DNA from: Proteobacteria bacterium CG1_02_64_396
GTDB taxonomy: Bacteria; Pseudomonadota; MNWR01; CG1-02-64-396
Reading direction: 5' to 3'
Assembly: GCA_001872725.1 (NCBI GenBank)
Contig: MNWR01000010.1
Coordinates: 1 to 45,255, forward strand
DNA length: 45,255 bases
Of this stretch, positions 7,331 through 15,375 are shown one piece after another. The position numbers and the translations under genes are program-made. Each line of letters starts with the position of its first letter. Positions within the stretch are counted from its first letter, which is position 1. The notes under the pieces were generated by a model that did no database searches, was not told the origin of the DNA, and worked only from the letters and a program-made list of their open reading frames with translations.

Positions 7331-7909
7331 ATGACCATCAGCGGTCTCGACCCGCAACGCTGGCTCGATGAGCACGGCGACACGCTCTATCGCTACGCCC
7401 GCCTGAGGGTGGGGGAGGCGGCGGAGGACATCGTTCAGGAGACCCTGCTGGCCGCCTGGCAGGGGCGGGCGCGCTACACCGGTCAAGCCGCCGAGCGGGG
7501 CTGGTTGATGGGGATCCTTAAACACAAGGTGGTCGACCATCTGCGTCGCCACTACCGCCAGCGCGACGTGGAGATCGACGCGGGGGAGGATGGGATCGAC
7601 GGGTGGTTCGACGCCAGCGGCCATTGGGCCACCCCCCCCGGCGATTGGGGGGGCGACCCCCGCAAGCTGGCCGAATCGACCCAGTTCTGGAGCTGGCTGG
7701 AGCGCTGCATGGAGCGGCTTCCCCCCCGGCAAAAGCTGGTCTTCGCCCTGCGCGACCTGGAGGGGGAGGAGGCCGAGGTGGTCTGTAAGGAAATCGAGGT
7801 CAACGCGAATCACCTCTACGTACTGTTGCACCGCGCCCGCTTGTCGCTACGGCGCTGCCTTGAAGGCCAAGGAATTGGCGCGACGTTTCCCGAGGAGGGT
7901 TTGAAATGA
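7331..7909 (+). CDS. ECF-type RNA polymerase sigma factor
   Basis: The 192-residue protein has sigma region 2 (LYRYARLRVG...EDIVQETLLAAW, then RGWLMGILKHKVVDHLRR) and region 4 (LPPRQKLVFALRDLEG...ANHLYVLLHRARLSLRRCLE). There is no region 3, as expected for extracytoplasmic-function sigma factors. The ATG at 7331 follows a GGGGGG stretch; a longer open frame upstream overlaps the divergent FAH gene and is not used. The next gene overlaps by ATGA and encodes a zinc-finger protein that probably binds and restrains this factor. Target promoters cannot be inferred from the window. Confidence 0.9.
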   Translation: MTISGLDPQRWLDEHGDTLYRYARLRVGEAAEDIVQETLLAAWQGRARYTGQAAERGWLMGILKHKVVDHLRRHYRQRDVEIDAGEDGIDGWFDASGHWATPPGDWGGDPRKLAESTQFWSWLERCMERLPPRQKLVFALRDLEGEEAEVVCKEIEVNANHLYVLLHRARLSLRRCLEGQGIGATFPEEGLK

Positions 7910-8196
7910 TCGATTGCCGCCGCGCCAGCGAGCTGGTTTCTCAATCGTGGGACCGCCCTTTGACCAGGCGCGAAAAGTTCGGTTTGCGCTTCCACCTGCT
8001 GATCTGCGCCGCCTGCCGCCGTTTCGAGCGGCAGCTCGCCCTGATGAACCGTGTCTTCAAGCGGGGCGAGGAGTGCCCCCCCGAGCCGATGCCGGTCGAG
8101 GTCAAGGGGCGGTTGGCCGAGCGGTTGGATCGGGCGATTCAGGCATCGACACCACCGCAGTCCCAAGAGGGTAATCGCCCCCCTCGGTCCGAGTGA
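7906..8196 (+). CDS. Zinc-finger anti-sigma factor (zf-HC2 type)
   Basis: The 96-residue protein has the anti-sigma zinc-binding pattern HxxxCxxC (FHLLICAACRRF), plus an early cysteine at MIDCRRASE. There is no membrane segment, so this is a soluble zinc anti-sigma that might sense redox or zinc state and release the sigma factor. It starts inside the stop codon of the sigma gene (ATGA overlap), a strong sign of a co-translated partner. Its 3' end abuts the defence island: a truncated rhuM-like reading frame begins about ten bases later on the other strand, so its last residues mark a recombination boundary. Confidence 0.85.
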   Translation: MIDCRRASELVSQSWDRPLTRREKFGLRFHLLICAACRRFERQLALMNRVFKRGEECPPEPMPVEVKGRLAERLDRAIQASTPPQSQEGNRPPRSE

Positions 8197-8585
8197 GGGC
8201 TGCCGGTGGTGGCCCATTTGCGAAACTGCACGGCCCGTTCGGAGTTGACCTTGTACCCCACGGCGATGATGGCGGGGAGCTTGTAGTGCAGGGTGTTGTA
8301 GCTCTTGCCGTCGGCGGCAGTTATTCGAAAATTTCGAATAACTGAATCTTCCTGTAACTCACTGTCGGAAAACACCTTTTTCAGGTGATAGTTGATGGTG
8401 TGGGTCTCCACATCATAAAGCACCCCCATCATCTTTTGGGTCAGCCAGATGCTTTCATCGGCATAAACGGCTTCTACGCCACCGCTGCCGCTGGCGGCGA
8501 CAAAGGTCAGGTATTCGGCGGCAGAGGAACGGACGAGGGAAATGTCCCTTTTTTCGCGCCCCTTTGAACTTTTGCCCTTGCTCAT
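8139..8585 (-). pseudogene. Truncated RhuM-family gene
   Basis: The first 125 or so residues match the RhuM family N-terminus: ESIWLTQKMMGVLYDV...INYHLKKVFSDSEL, then DSVIRNFRITAADGKSYNTLHYKLPAIIAVGYKVNSERAVQFRKWAT. Full RhuM proteins are about 330 residues. After FRKWAT homology stops at about position 8206 and the frame runs antisense into the anti-sigma gene before ending at 8139. The C-terminal two thirds are therefore missing. The start overlaps the stop of the Mrr-like gene (ATGA), so it was the last gene of the defence operon. RhuM proteins often occur in restriction and toxin loci but have no proven function. Confidence 0.8.
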
Positions 8586-9670
8586 CTCAGCCCCTCCTTC
8601 TTTCTATCGTCGGAGTTGCTGAGACCGTTTGCCCCATCCTCATCGATTTCAAACAAATCAGGCGTCGAGCGATGGACGCCGATGCCGTGCTCCATCAGCA
8701 GCATCACAAGCTGTTCCCCGTTCATCAGGGCGATGGGGGTCTTGTCGGATTGGGCAGCTTCCTTGGCGGCTCCTGGGCTGAAGTCGCTTGTGGTGATGAT
8801 CAGGCCTTGCTCGTGCGCTCCGAGGCTGCCGCGCACCTGCTGTACCACCGGGGCCTGGATGTTGTTCTTGAGCTTCCACTTCTTGACCTGGACGGCCATC
8901 TTGATGCGGACCACGTCGCCCACCACCAGGGTGCCCCGGACATCGATGCCGCCGTCGCCGCTGAGTTTGGTTACCTCGACCATCTCGAAGCCCATCTCCG
9001 CCAGCAACTGCGAAATAAGCTCCTCGAACTCGCCGGGGTTCATGGCCAGCAGACGCTCACGCAGAGCCTTTCGGACCTGCTGATTGTGCTGCTCGATTTG
9101 AAACGCCAAACCGCGCCCCATCCATTGGCTCAGGCCCACATAGCCTCGGCCGTGCTGAACGAAGCGGGGCCGCTCACCGCGTTTCTGCTGGCGCTTGATC
9201 TCGGTGATCACCTGGGCGTACATGGTGGCCTCGGGCGTTTTACCACCCGTCACCAGCCAACCTTTTTGCAGGGCCTTCTCGGTAATCTCCTTGTAGTGCA
9301 TCGGTTTCTTGTCGCCGAACTCCTCAAGCACTTTCTGCGCGCAATCGGTGAACGAAAAACCAGCGCTTGCAGGGGTGGGTTCTGGCGCCTCTTGGACGGC
9401 CGTAGGAGCCGGCCAAGCGCCGCTCGGTATTTCAGCGGAATCCCGCAGCGCGAAGGTCTGAGGGCCGACCTTTACAAAGGGCGACTTCTCACCGTTGTTC
9501 TTGATGTCGGAGTAGAGCCGGGCGCTGACGGTGGCATCTGGGGTCTTGCCGCCGGACTGCCAGAGACCGGCGGCCATGATCCTCTCGGTGATGTCCCTAG
9601 CGTGCAGAGCCGTTCCGGCCTGTTGCAACACCTGGATGGCGGCCGCTTTGATGTCTCTGCCCATGATCAC
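8582..9670 (-). CDS. Type IV-like restriction endonuclease with two HARE-HTH domains and an Mrr nuclease domain
   Basis: The 362-residue protein has two HARE-HTH repeats (about 5-78, with ALHARDITERIMAAGLW, and 108-181, with MHYKEITEKALQKGWL), each followed by the GGKTP motif. Then comes an Mrr catalytic domain (about 200-335): FEELISQLLAEMGF, SGDGGIDV with the catalytic aspartate at 243, and AVQVKKW with Q261/K263. HARE domains have been proposed to read modified DNA, and Mrr enzymes cut modified DNA. The start is a GTG overlapping the upstream stop codon (GTGA); an ATG two codons later is possible. It is part of the coupled restriction operon. Confidence 0.87.
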   Translation of the reverse strand: MIMGRDIKAAAIQVLQQAGTALHARDITERIMAAGLWQSGGKTPDATVSARLYSDIKNNGEKSPFVKVGPQTFALRDSAEIPSGAWPAPTAVQEAPEPTPASAGFSFTDCAQKVLEEFGDKKPMHYKEITEKALQKGWLVTGGKTPEATMYAQVITEIKRQQKRGERPRFVQHGRGYVGLSQWMGRGLAFQIEQHNQQVRKALRERLLAMNPGEFEELISQLLAEMGFEMVEVTKLSGDGGIDVRGTLVVGDVVRIKMAVQVKKWKLKNNIQAPVVQQVRGSLGAHEQGLIITTSDFSPGAAKEAAQSDKTPIALMNGEQLVMLLMEHGIGVHRSTPDLFEIDEDGANGLSNSDDRKKEGLR

Positions 9671-11274
9671 GCCCCACTCAACTGGTAATAGGTTTCCAAC
9701 GATTCGGTCAGCCCTTCCTCCAGTTGCCGGGTGCTTTCAAAGCGCAGTTGCTGCCAGCTTTTGAGGTTGAAACCGATGTCGCTTTCCAACTCGTCGCCGC
9801 GCGCTTTTTTGTCGGCAATGAGGATGAAATTATCCTGCTCCAGCCCCTTGCCACGATTGAGCCCCATCAAATAACCGATCTCGTGGTAGACGTTGCGGTT
9901 GCCGAAGGTGAGATCGGCAATCAACAGGCCCGAGCCTTCGATCACCTTGAGGATTTCGTCGTCGATGGTGTAGCTGTGGCCCTTATTGAACTGATCGATG
10001 CGGATCTCCCGCAGGCGGATATCGAGCTGGTGTTTGTCGTTGATTTGCTGAACGGTCTTCTGAATCGTCTTGTAGGTCTCTTCGCTCTCCTTGCGAAAGG
10101 CCATGGAGATGAAGATCTCCCGGTGCCGGGCGGTGAGGATGCTGTCGAACACGCTCACCAGGCTGGCGGCGTCCACCGCCTGAACGCGGCCCAGGTGGTA
10201 GTGGTAACCAAGCCCCTGCGTGGTGGTGACCGGGGCGAGATGGTCGATGCGGTTGCTGGTCACCCAGCGGGCGAAGGCGGCAAGCTGCCGCCCCTCGTTG
10301 TACAGGGCGAAATAGAGAAAGGCCACCAGCACCCCGTGGCAGCCGTTTGCCGCCAGCTTCGGGCGTTCGCGATACAACCCGTTGACCTGCTGAACCGCGT
10401 CGCGCAGGCGCGGCACCTGCGCATCGAGCGCGGCGGCATCCTTGGCCTGACTGACCGCCTCGTCGCGCCCCATGAGAAACTGCGTCCATCCCAACGCCAG
10501 GGAGCGGCGGTTCTTCAGGGGCTCCGCCAGAGCGGCCAGATAGCGGTCGTCGATCTCGGCCAGCAGCTTGCGGGCCAGATAATAGGCCGGGCCGAAGCTA
10601 GGGCTTTCGAGCAGGGTTGTGTCGTCGAACAGGCTGCCGTCGCCATCTTCTAAAATCAGCCGCAGATTCTCCTCGGAGGTGAGCGGGATCTGTTTGGCGT
10701 TGATGTTGTGGAACACCACCTTCTCGAAGCGTTGGGCCTGCGTGGCGTCATCGTGCAGCACGATGCAGAACGGCGTGGGTAGGTTGTAGTTGGCCTCACC
10801 CGGGCTGGCGTGGTTGGCGGCGCTCAGGCGGTGGTTGCCGTCGATGCGGAACAGCTTCAGGCCGCTTTCAATCTTGTCATCTGGCAGGCTCAGATAGGCC
10901 AGTTGCGGCGCGTTGGCCCCGCCCACCGTCTCCAGCGCCTTCGGCAGCTTGGTGGTGACCGTCTTCACGCTCAGGCCGTTGACGTTGGAGGCAAAGCCGG
11001 TGCCGGAAAGGATGTCGGCGATGGGGGCGATGCTGCGCTTGCCCTTGTAGGCGTTGAAGTCGAATTGCAGCGAGGCCGACAGGATCACCTCGGGGAAGAA
11101 GAGATATTGCCGGTCGTCGAGAAAGCGCTCGATCTCCGCCTTGTGGGTGTCGATCAGGTTGCGCTGATACTCGGCGTTGAACTCGGAACAGCGGGCCAGA
11201 TCGCCCAGCGGCGCAACGCCCCGGATCACCGTGAAGCCGCCCAAGGAGGTGTGCAGGATGCCGGAGAGGATCAT
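9667..11274 (-). CDS. DndB/DGQHR-like protein fused to a nucleoside 2-deoxyribosyltransferase/TIR-like domain
   Basis: The 535-residue protein has two parts. The N-terminal 380 residues resemble ParB/DndB-type DGQHR proteins: YQRNLIDTHKAEIERFL, the motif FRIDGNHRLSA (DGNHR at 145-149), and VVFHNINAKQIPLTSEENL. The C-terminal 150 residues (386-530) resemble nucleoside 2-deoxyribosyltransferase or TIR-like folds: EIFISMAF, SGLLIADLTFGNRNVYHEIGYLMG, with a candidate catalytic glutamate at 465. In other defence systems such domains consume nucleotides or NAD. The ATG at 11274 overlaps the hsdS stop and has GGGAGG upstream. I infer a sensor-effector protein acting with the restriction genes; no close named family is known to me. 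Confidence 0.75.
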   Translation of the reverse strand: MILSGILHTSLGGFTVIRGVAPLGDLARCSEFNAEYQRNLIDTHKAEIERFLDDRQYLFFPEVILSASLQFDFNAYKGKRSIAPIADILSGTGFASNVNGLSVKTVTTKLPKALETVGGANAPQLAYLSLPDDKIESGLKLFRIDGNHRLSAANHASPGEANYNLPTPFCIVLHDDATQAQRFEKVVFHNINAKQIPLTSEENLRLILEDGDGSLFDDTTLLESPSFGPAYYLARKLLAEIDDRYLAALAEPLKNRRSLALGWTQFLMGRDEAVSQAKDAAALDAQVPRLRDAVQQVNGLYRERPKLAANGCHGVLVAFLYFALYNEGRQLAAFARWVTSNRIDHLAPVTTTQGLGYHYHLGRVQAVDAASLVSVFDSILTARHREIFISMAFRKESEETYKTIQKTVQQINDKHQLDIRLREIRIDQFNKGHSYTIDDEILKVIEGSGLLIADLTFGNRNVYHEIGYLMGLNRGKGLEQDNFILIADKKARGDELESDIGFNLKSWQQLRFESTRQLEEGLTESLETYYQLSGA

Positions 11275-12638
11275 GCCTTGCCTCCCTGCAACAATTGTTG
11301 CTCGAAACACTCGCGGGCCTTGCGCCAGACGGTTTCGGCGTGGGCCTGCAACCGCCGCGCTTTGTCTTTTCTGTCCACAACTTCGCGGGCAATGGTTTGT
11401 TGCGTGTCGGCATCAGGCACGGGAACGCGCAGTTCGGCCAAAGTGCTGGTGTTAATGCCTGCCTGGTTGTTGAAGAAGGTGCTTAACGCGGAGAAATAAC
11501 CGATACCGCGAAACGCATTCAGCAGCGCGGCGACAAAATAAGGCTCGATGCCCGGTTTCAATGCAATGCGGGTCATGTGGTTGGAACAAGCGCAGGGCGT
11601 CTCCAAATCGAAGACGGCTGTCTTACCCACCCATTCGGCGGAGTTGGTGTTATTGAACAACACTTCGCCTTGAGTCAAATAATCATCCTCTTTGACCCTT
11701 GATGCCGGAACGCTCTTGGTCTCGGCGATGGATAGCTCGCCCCACGCATTCAAATTGAGTGGCCGCAAGTGTGGCACGGCGGCTTCATCTCCACGTGCCT
11801 GGTCCTGCCGACCAGCAGCAAAACCGGAACGCATGAACACCGCCAAGTCACCGAGATTCCGCGTGGCATGTTTTGACTGCTCGCTGGCGCGGCGGAGCCG
11901 CTGAAAATAAGGGCTGTGATAATCGGCATCGAGCCTGGGTTTTACCTGATTCAGCCGAACAGCAAAGACCCGGCGACCATCCGATTCCGGAAGAATCGCT
12001 AGTTCCGCGAGCACATATTTATCAATCGATTTAAGCAACCGCTCCGCCTCCGCCAGGGCGCGGTCGCGCTCGGCGCGGGCGGCGTCGAGTTCGGCCACCA
12101 GGCGGCGCTGGATGTCGAGGGGTGGGAGGGGGATTTCTAGGGATTTGAATTCCTCTTTGTTGATATTCGGTTGTCCTGCCGGACGTTGAATTGCACCAAC
12201 CCATGACGCATAGGCATCTGTTTTCGTAAATCCGCAAACGAATTCAGGAAGTACCTCGTTGTTGAAACGAAACCGTATGCAGTATCCAGCGAAGACAGCC
12301 GGATCAAAGCGAACATCGTGCAGATAGGTCTTGCCAACCGTCGCTCCGCTTCGGGCAAACAGCAGATCACCTTTTGAAAGCAAATGTTTGTCAGCCCACT
12401 TTTCGGCGGCAACAAACTCATGGGGCAGTGTGATTCCGTCATCACCATAGTCTGTGATGCGGATATAACGAGGCTGATCATCACTTGTGCGTTCGACGGC
12501 ACTTGCTGAAGTGCCATAACACGGCTCTTCGGAAACTAAGGTTGCGAGGCTACGTTTCGGATATGCGTAGTTTTGCTTCTTTGAGTTGCGCACAAATCCA
12601 GGATCGAGACGCTCGTCTGGCAGCTCCCCCCGCCGCAC
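11271..12638 (-). CDS. hsdS: Restriction-modification specificity subunit (HsdS)
   Basis: The 455-residue protein has the two-target-domain plan of HsdS. TRD1 (to about 180) ends in the conserved coiled segment LPPLDIQRRLVAELDAARAERDRALAEAE, and TRD2 (about 220-410) ends in ELRVPVPDADTQQTIAREVV followed by a second helical segment. Such subunits choose the bipartite DNA sequence for methylation and cutting. The listed start is a GTG at 12638. The open frame extends upstream (VCFAVRRGELP), so translation may begin slightly earlier, overlapping the methylase end. The partner is the fused nuclease-methylase just upstream. Confidence 0.87.
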   Translation of the reverse strand: MRRGELPDERLDPGFVRNSKKQNYAYPKRSLATLVSEEPCYGTSASAVERTSDDQPRYIRITDYGDDGITLPHEFVAAEKWADKHLLSKGDLLFARSGATVGKTYLHDVRFDPAVFAGYCIRFRFNNEVLPEFVCGFTKTDAYASWVGAIQRPAGQPNINKEEFKSLEIPLPPLDIQRRLVAELDAARAERDRALAEAERLLKSIDKYVLAELAILPESDGRRVFAVRLNQVKPRLDADYHSPYFQRLRRASEQSKHATRNLGDLAVFMRSGFAAGRQDQARGDEAAVPHLRPLNLNAWGELSIAETKSVPASRVKEDDYLTQGEVLFNNTNSAEWVGKTAVFDLETPCACSNHMTRIALKPGIEPYFVAALLNAFRGIGYFSALSTFFNNQAGINTSTLAELRVPVPDADTQQTIAREVVDRKDKARRLQAHAETVWRKARECFEQQLLQGGKA

Positions 12639-12673
12639 CGCAAAGCAGACTGGCTGCCCTGTGGGGACGGGGG

Positions 12674-14782
12674 CTAGACGAAAAAAGGTTCTGGGTCTCG
12701 CTTGAAGACGGCGTATTGGCCCAATAGACCGCTGCCGGGGATGACATGGCGATGGCGCTCGGACCAGTGGCCGGGCTTTTTGCCCTCGCCGGGCACCCAG
12801 TCGAAAGCCACCTGCCAGTCGAACAGATCGCTGCGCTGGCGCTCGGTGCGCGACTGTTCCGGCGTCTCGTCCAGCATCTCCACCTGGTAGGTGGTGCGGC
12901 CGGTGGCGTCGTAGCCGATGTTCTCGGCCATGGCCATGAAGATGGCCTCGTCGTCCGAGGCGGGCACGTTGGGCTGGCGTTTCTCCAGAAACACCACGCT
13001 TGACTTCACCCCCGCGCCGAAGTGGGCGAAGGCGAATTGCGGCAGGCTGACCACGGCCAGCACCTTGAAGCGCTCCAGTATCCAGTCACGCACCCCTTGC
13101 AGGCTGGCGTTGGTCAAGAGGCCGTCGGGCAACACCACACCGGCCTGGCCGCCCGGTTTCAGCAGTTGCCAGACCCGTTCGCAGTAGATGATTTCGGTCT
13201 TGACGCTGGAGCGCTGCTTGACCGCCTTCTTGCCCGCCTTGTAGTCGGCATTGGTGTCTTCGTCGTCGTCCTCGTCCTCGTCCTTGCCGCCGCCCTTGGC
13301 GACATAGCGGGAGAGTTCATAGCTGGAAAGGTAGCTGTGCAGCTCGTCCTTGATGACCGCGCCAAAGGGGGGATTGGTGGGGATCTTGTCGAAGCCCTTG
13401 CTCTCGTCCCGCTTGATGACCTCTTCGGGCTTGCCGGTCTCTTCGTTAATGACCGTCTCCCGGTAGAGGCCGAGGATGTCAAACATCCCTTGGTTCTTGC
13501 GGGCGATATTCGGCAGCGGTTCCAGTGCGTCGTTGCCGATGATGTTGGTATGGCCGTCGTCGTGGACGATCATGTTCATCTTGGCGACGCGGGCGATCTC
13601 CTCGTTGATCTCCACACCATACAGGCGCTTTTCAGCAAAGCTGTGCCAGTAGTCGAAGTGCTCCTTGCTGTCCTCCTCGTAGTACTCGCCCGCCAACTTG
13701 CGCACATGGTCGAGGGCGTGCAGCAGGAAGCCGCCGGAGCCGCAAGCCGGGTCAATCACGAAATCCTCGGCCTTGATGTCGAGCATTTGGGTGGCGAAGG
13801 CGATGATATTGCGCGGCGTGAAGTACTGGCCGAAGTCGCCTTTGAAAAAACCGTCCATGAACTGCTCGAAGGCGACGCCTTTGGTGTCCAGGTCGGTGGC
13901 GGTGAGATTGACGCCTTCAAGGTGGAGCACCACGTTTTTCAGGGTGGTGTCGTCGATCTTGATGTCGTCGTTGAAAACGTCCGGCTCGTTCTGGCGCTCG
14001 ATGGCGTACATGGCCTTGATGCGGTTGGCCAGACGTTGCGGCGTTTCGTTGGTTTTGATCTGGAACTCGTAGGGCTGACACTTTTTACGCGGCTTCTTCT
14101 CGTCGCGTGTCTTCAGGAAGATCAGCTTGGTCAACTCACCAAAAGCCATGGGTGGCGAGAGGCGGCCGCCGCCCCATAGGGTTTGATGACACTTGCGGAT
14201 GGTCTTGATCAGGTCGTCGCGACTGACTGCGCCGATGTCCGGCTTGGGGAAGGCGCTCTTGTAGTATTTGAACTCCTCCGGCTTACCGTACTGGATCGGC
14301 AGGTCGGCAACGATGTTCGCTTCGCGCTCCAGCGCGCCGAACTTGTCGGAACAGTCGTAGAAGGCGCGGGTCTGGCCAGCGATGACGCCGATGTACACGG
14401 CGCGAAATTTATGGGCGTGGCCGTTGCCGAAGGCCTGCTCCACGGCCTGCTTGAACTCGGTATCGGAAACGCCGTCACGCTTGCACTCGATCACGCCGAA
14501 GGGCTTGGTGCGCTCCTTGTCACGGAATACCACCAGATCGGCGCGGTCCACCGGAGTGCGGTCGGGAACCGTCACCTCCACGCCGATGCACTCAGGCTGA
14601 TACCCATACCGATAGATCAACTCGGCGTAGTAGGCGGCTCGTACCTTCTCTTCTGGATCGCTCCACTTCTCGGAGACATTCACTGCCACGTAGCGGATCT
14701 TCTCGGTCTTGCCGCTGGTGATGAGTTGCAGGTGGCCGTCCGCGAAAGCACGTTGCAACAAGTCCTGGGTGTCCGTGGTCAT
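12674..14782 (-). CDS. Fused restriction nuclease-adenine methyltransferase (HsdR_N + N6_Mtase)
   Basis: The 702-residue protein starts with a PD-(D/E)XK nuclease domain like the N-terminus of type I HsdR: DRADLVVF with D82, then GVIECK with E99 and K101. An HsdM-like helical domain follows (about 190-310), then the N6-adenine methyltransferase with FGQYFTPR, motif I DPACGSGGF (344-352) and NPPF (470-473). An acidic loop (KDEDEDDDEDT) follows. There is no separate HsdR motor gene in the window. A nuclease-methylase fusion plus a separate specificity subunit recalls the BcgI (type IIB) layout. The start at 14782 has AAGGGG upstream. Catalytic motifs all look intact. Confidence 0.87.
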   Translation of the reverse strand: MTTDTQDLLQRAFADGHLQLITSGKTEKIRYVAVNVSEKWSDPEEKVRAAYYAELIYRYGYQPECIGVEVTVPDRTPVDRADLVVFRDKERTKPFGVIECKRDGVSDTEFKQAVEQAFGNGHAHKFRAVYIGVIAGQTRAFYDCSDKFGALEREANIVADLPIQYGKPEEFKYYKSAFPKPDIGAVSRDDLIKTIRKCHQTLWGGGRLSPPMAFGELTKLIFLKTRDEKKPRKKCQPYEFQIKTNETPQRLANRIKAMYAIERQNEPDVFNDDIKIDDTTLKNVVLHLEGVNLTATDLDTKGVAFEQFMDGFFKGDFGQYFTPRNIIAFATQMLDIKAEDFVIDPACGSGGFLLHALDHVRKLAGEYYEEDSKEHFDYWHSFAEKRLYGVEINEEIARVAKMNMIVHDDGHTNIIGNDALEPLPNIARKNQGMFDILGLYRETVINEETGKPEEVIKRDESKGFDKIPTNPPFGAVIKDELHSYLSSYELSRYVAKGGGKDEDEDDDEDTNADYKAGKKAVKQRSSVKTEIIYCERVWQLLKPGGQAGVVLPDGLLTNASLQGVRDWILERFKVLAVVSLPQFAFAHFGAGVKSSVVFLEKRQPNVPASDDEAIFMAMAENIGYDATGRTTYQVEMLDETPEQSRTERQRSDLFDWQVAFDWVPGEGKKPGHWSERHRHVIPGSGLLGQYAVFKRDPEPFFV

Positions 14783-14783
14783 C

Positions 14784-15017
14784 TCAATTCCCCTTCATTT
14801 CATACAGCCCTGTCTGGCTGATCTTCTTTTCTTCACAAAACTTCTTGAACTGCCGCTGAGCCAGCTTCGAAGGCACCGTCTTCCCATTTTCCCAACGATT
14901 GACCGTGGCGAAGCTCACCCCCAGGGCGTGGGCCAGTTCCTCCTGGGAGAGCGCCAGCTGCCGCCGCACCTCCTTGACCGTGGCCGGAAAGTTTTCGGGC
15001 TGGCGGATCATGGCCAT
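14784..15017 (-). CDS. XRE-family helix-turn-helix regulator
   Basis: The product of about 77 residues has a Cro/C1-type HTH: FPATVKEVRRQLALSQEELAHALGVSFATVNRWENGKTVPS, followed by a short basic tail (RQFKKFCEEKK). It probably represses or times expression of the restriction genes, like controller proteins of other systems. Two starts are possible: ATG at 15017 (MAMIRQPEN) with GAGA about seven bases upstream, or ATG at 15011, which overlaps the stop of the preceding gene as ATGA. It ends one base before the methylase start, so the genes are translationally linked. Confidence 0.85.
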   Translation of the reverse strand: MAMIRQPENFPATVKEVRRQLALSQEELAHALGVSFATVNRWENGKTVPSKLAQRQFKKFCEEKKISQTGLYEMKGN

Positions 15018-15337
15018 TGGACGTCTCGCGCTGATTGAACCAGGCGCAGCAGGCCGGGCGCGACGTTCCACTGGTGGCCGTCGTCGGTGGCGATGCTGAT
15101 GGTCTTCTTGTTGAAGCGCAGCACGGTGCCTTCCAGCATCCGGCCGTCTGGGGCCTGAAAACCGACCCGGTCGCCTCTGGTGAAGCTGGTCATCAGCGTG
15201 GTGGCGCGGGCCTGGGAGATGAGATTGAGCCGCTCGACGATCAGCCGGTTGAGAAAGAGCAGATCCTCTTCGTCCAAACGCTTGATCGCCTCGACGGCGG
15301 AGAGGCGGTCGACGATTTTGACGCTGCCGGGTTTCAT
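15008..15337 (-). CDS. Small KOW/SH3-like protein at the head of the restriction operon
   Basis: The 109-residue product begins MKPGSVKIVDRLSAVEAIKRLDEEDLLFLNRLIVERLNLI, a helical part, followed by RGDRVGFQAPDGRMLEGTVLRFNKKTISIATDDGHQWNVAPGLL. The latter has the look of a KOW or small SH3-like beta barrel. I do not recognise a named family. The ATG at 15337 has AGGGGGA seven bases upstream; a longer frame upstream belongs to a decayed GxxExxY gene and is not part of this protein. It overlaps the XRE gene. It may bind nucleic acid, but this is only inference from the barrel-like sequence. Confidence 0.7.
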   Translation of the reverse strand: MKPGSVKIVDRLSAVEAIKRLDEEDLLFLNRLIVERLNLISQARATTLMTSFTRGDRVGFQAPDGRMLEGTVLRFNKKTISIATDDGHQWNVAPGLLRLVQSARDVQWP

Positions 15338-15375
15338 GGCTGTTCCCCCTGTTGATGCGCTCGAAGACGCGAAAT

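Noticed and set aside
8190-8230. Left attachment site for an ssrA-integrated island
   Set aside because: TGGTGGCCC near 8209 only faintly resembles the tmRNA 3' end TGGTGGAGG; the match is too short, and it falls inside the rhuM frame (WAT).
8564-9688. Plus-strand open frame of 374 residues
   Set aside because: Exactly mirrors the Mrr gene on the other strand; the minus-strand product has clear domains.
13022-14179. Plus-strand open frame of 385 residues
   Set aside because: Antisense to the nuclease-methylase gene; composition is a shadow (V, L, D, G runs) and no ribosome-binding site or domain is seen.
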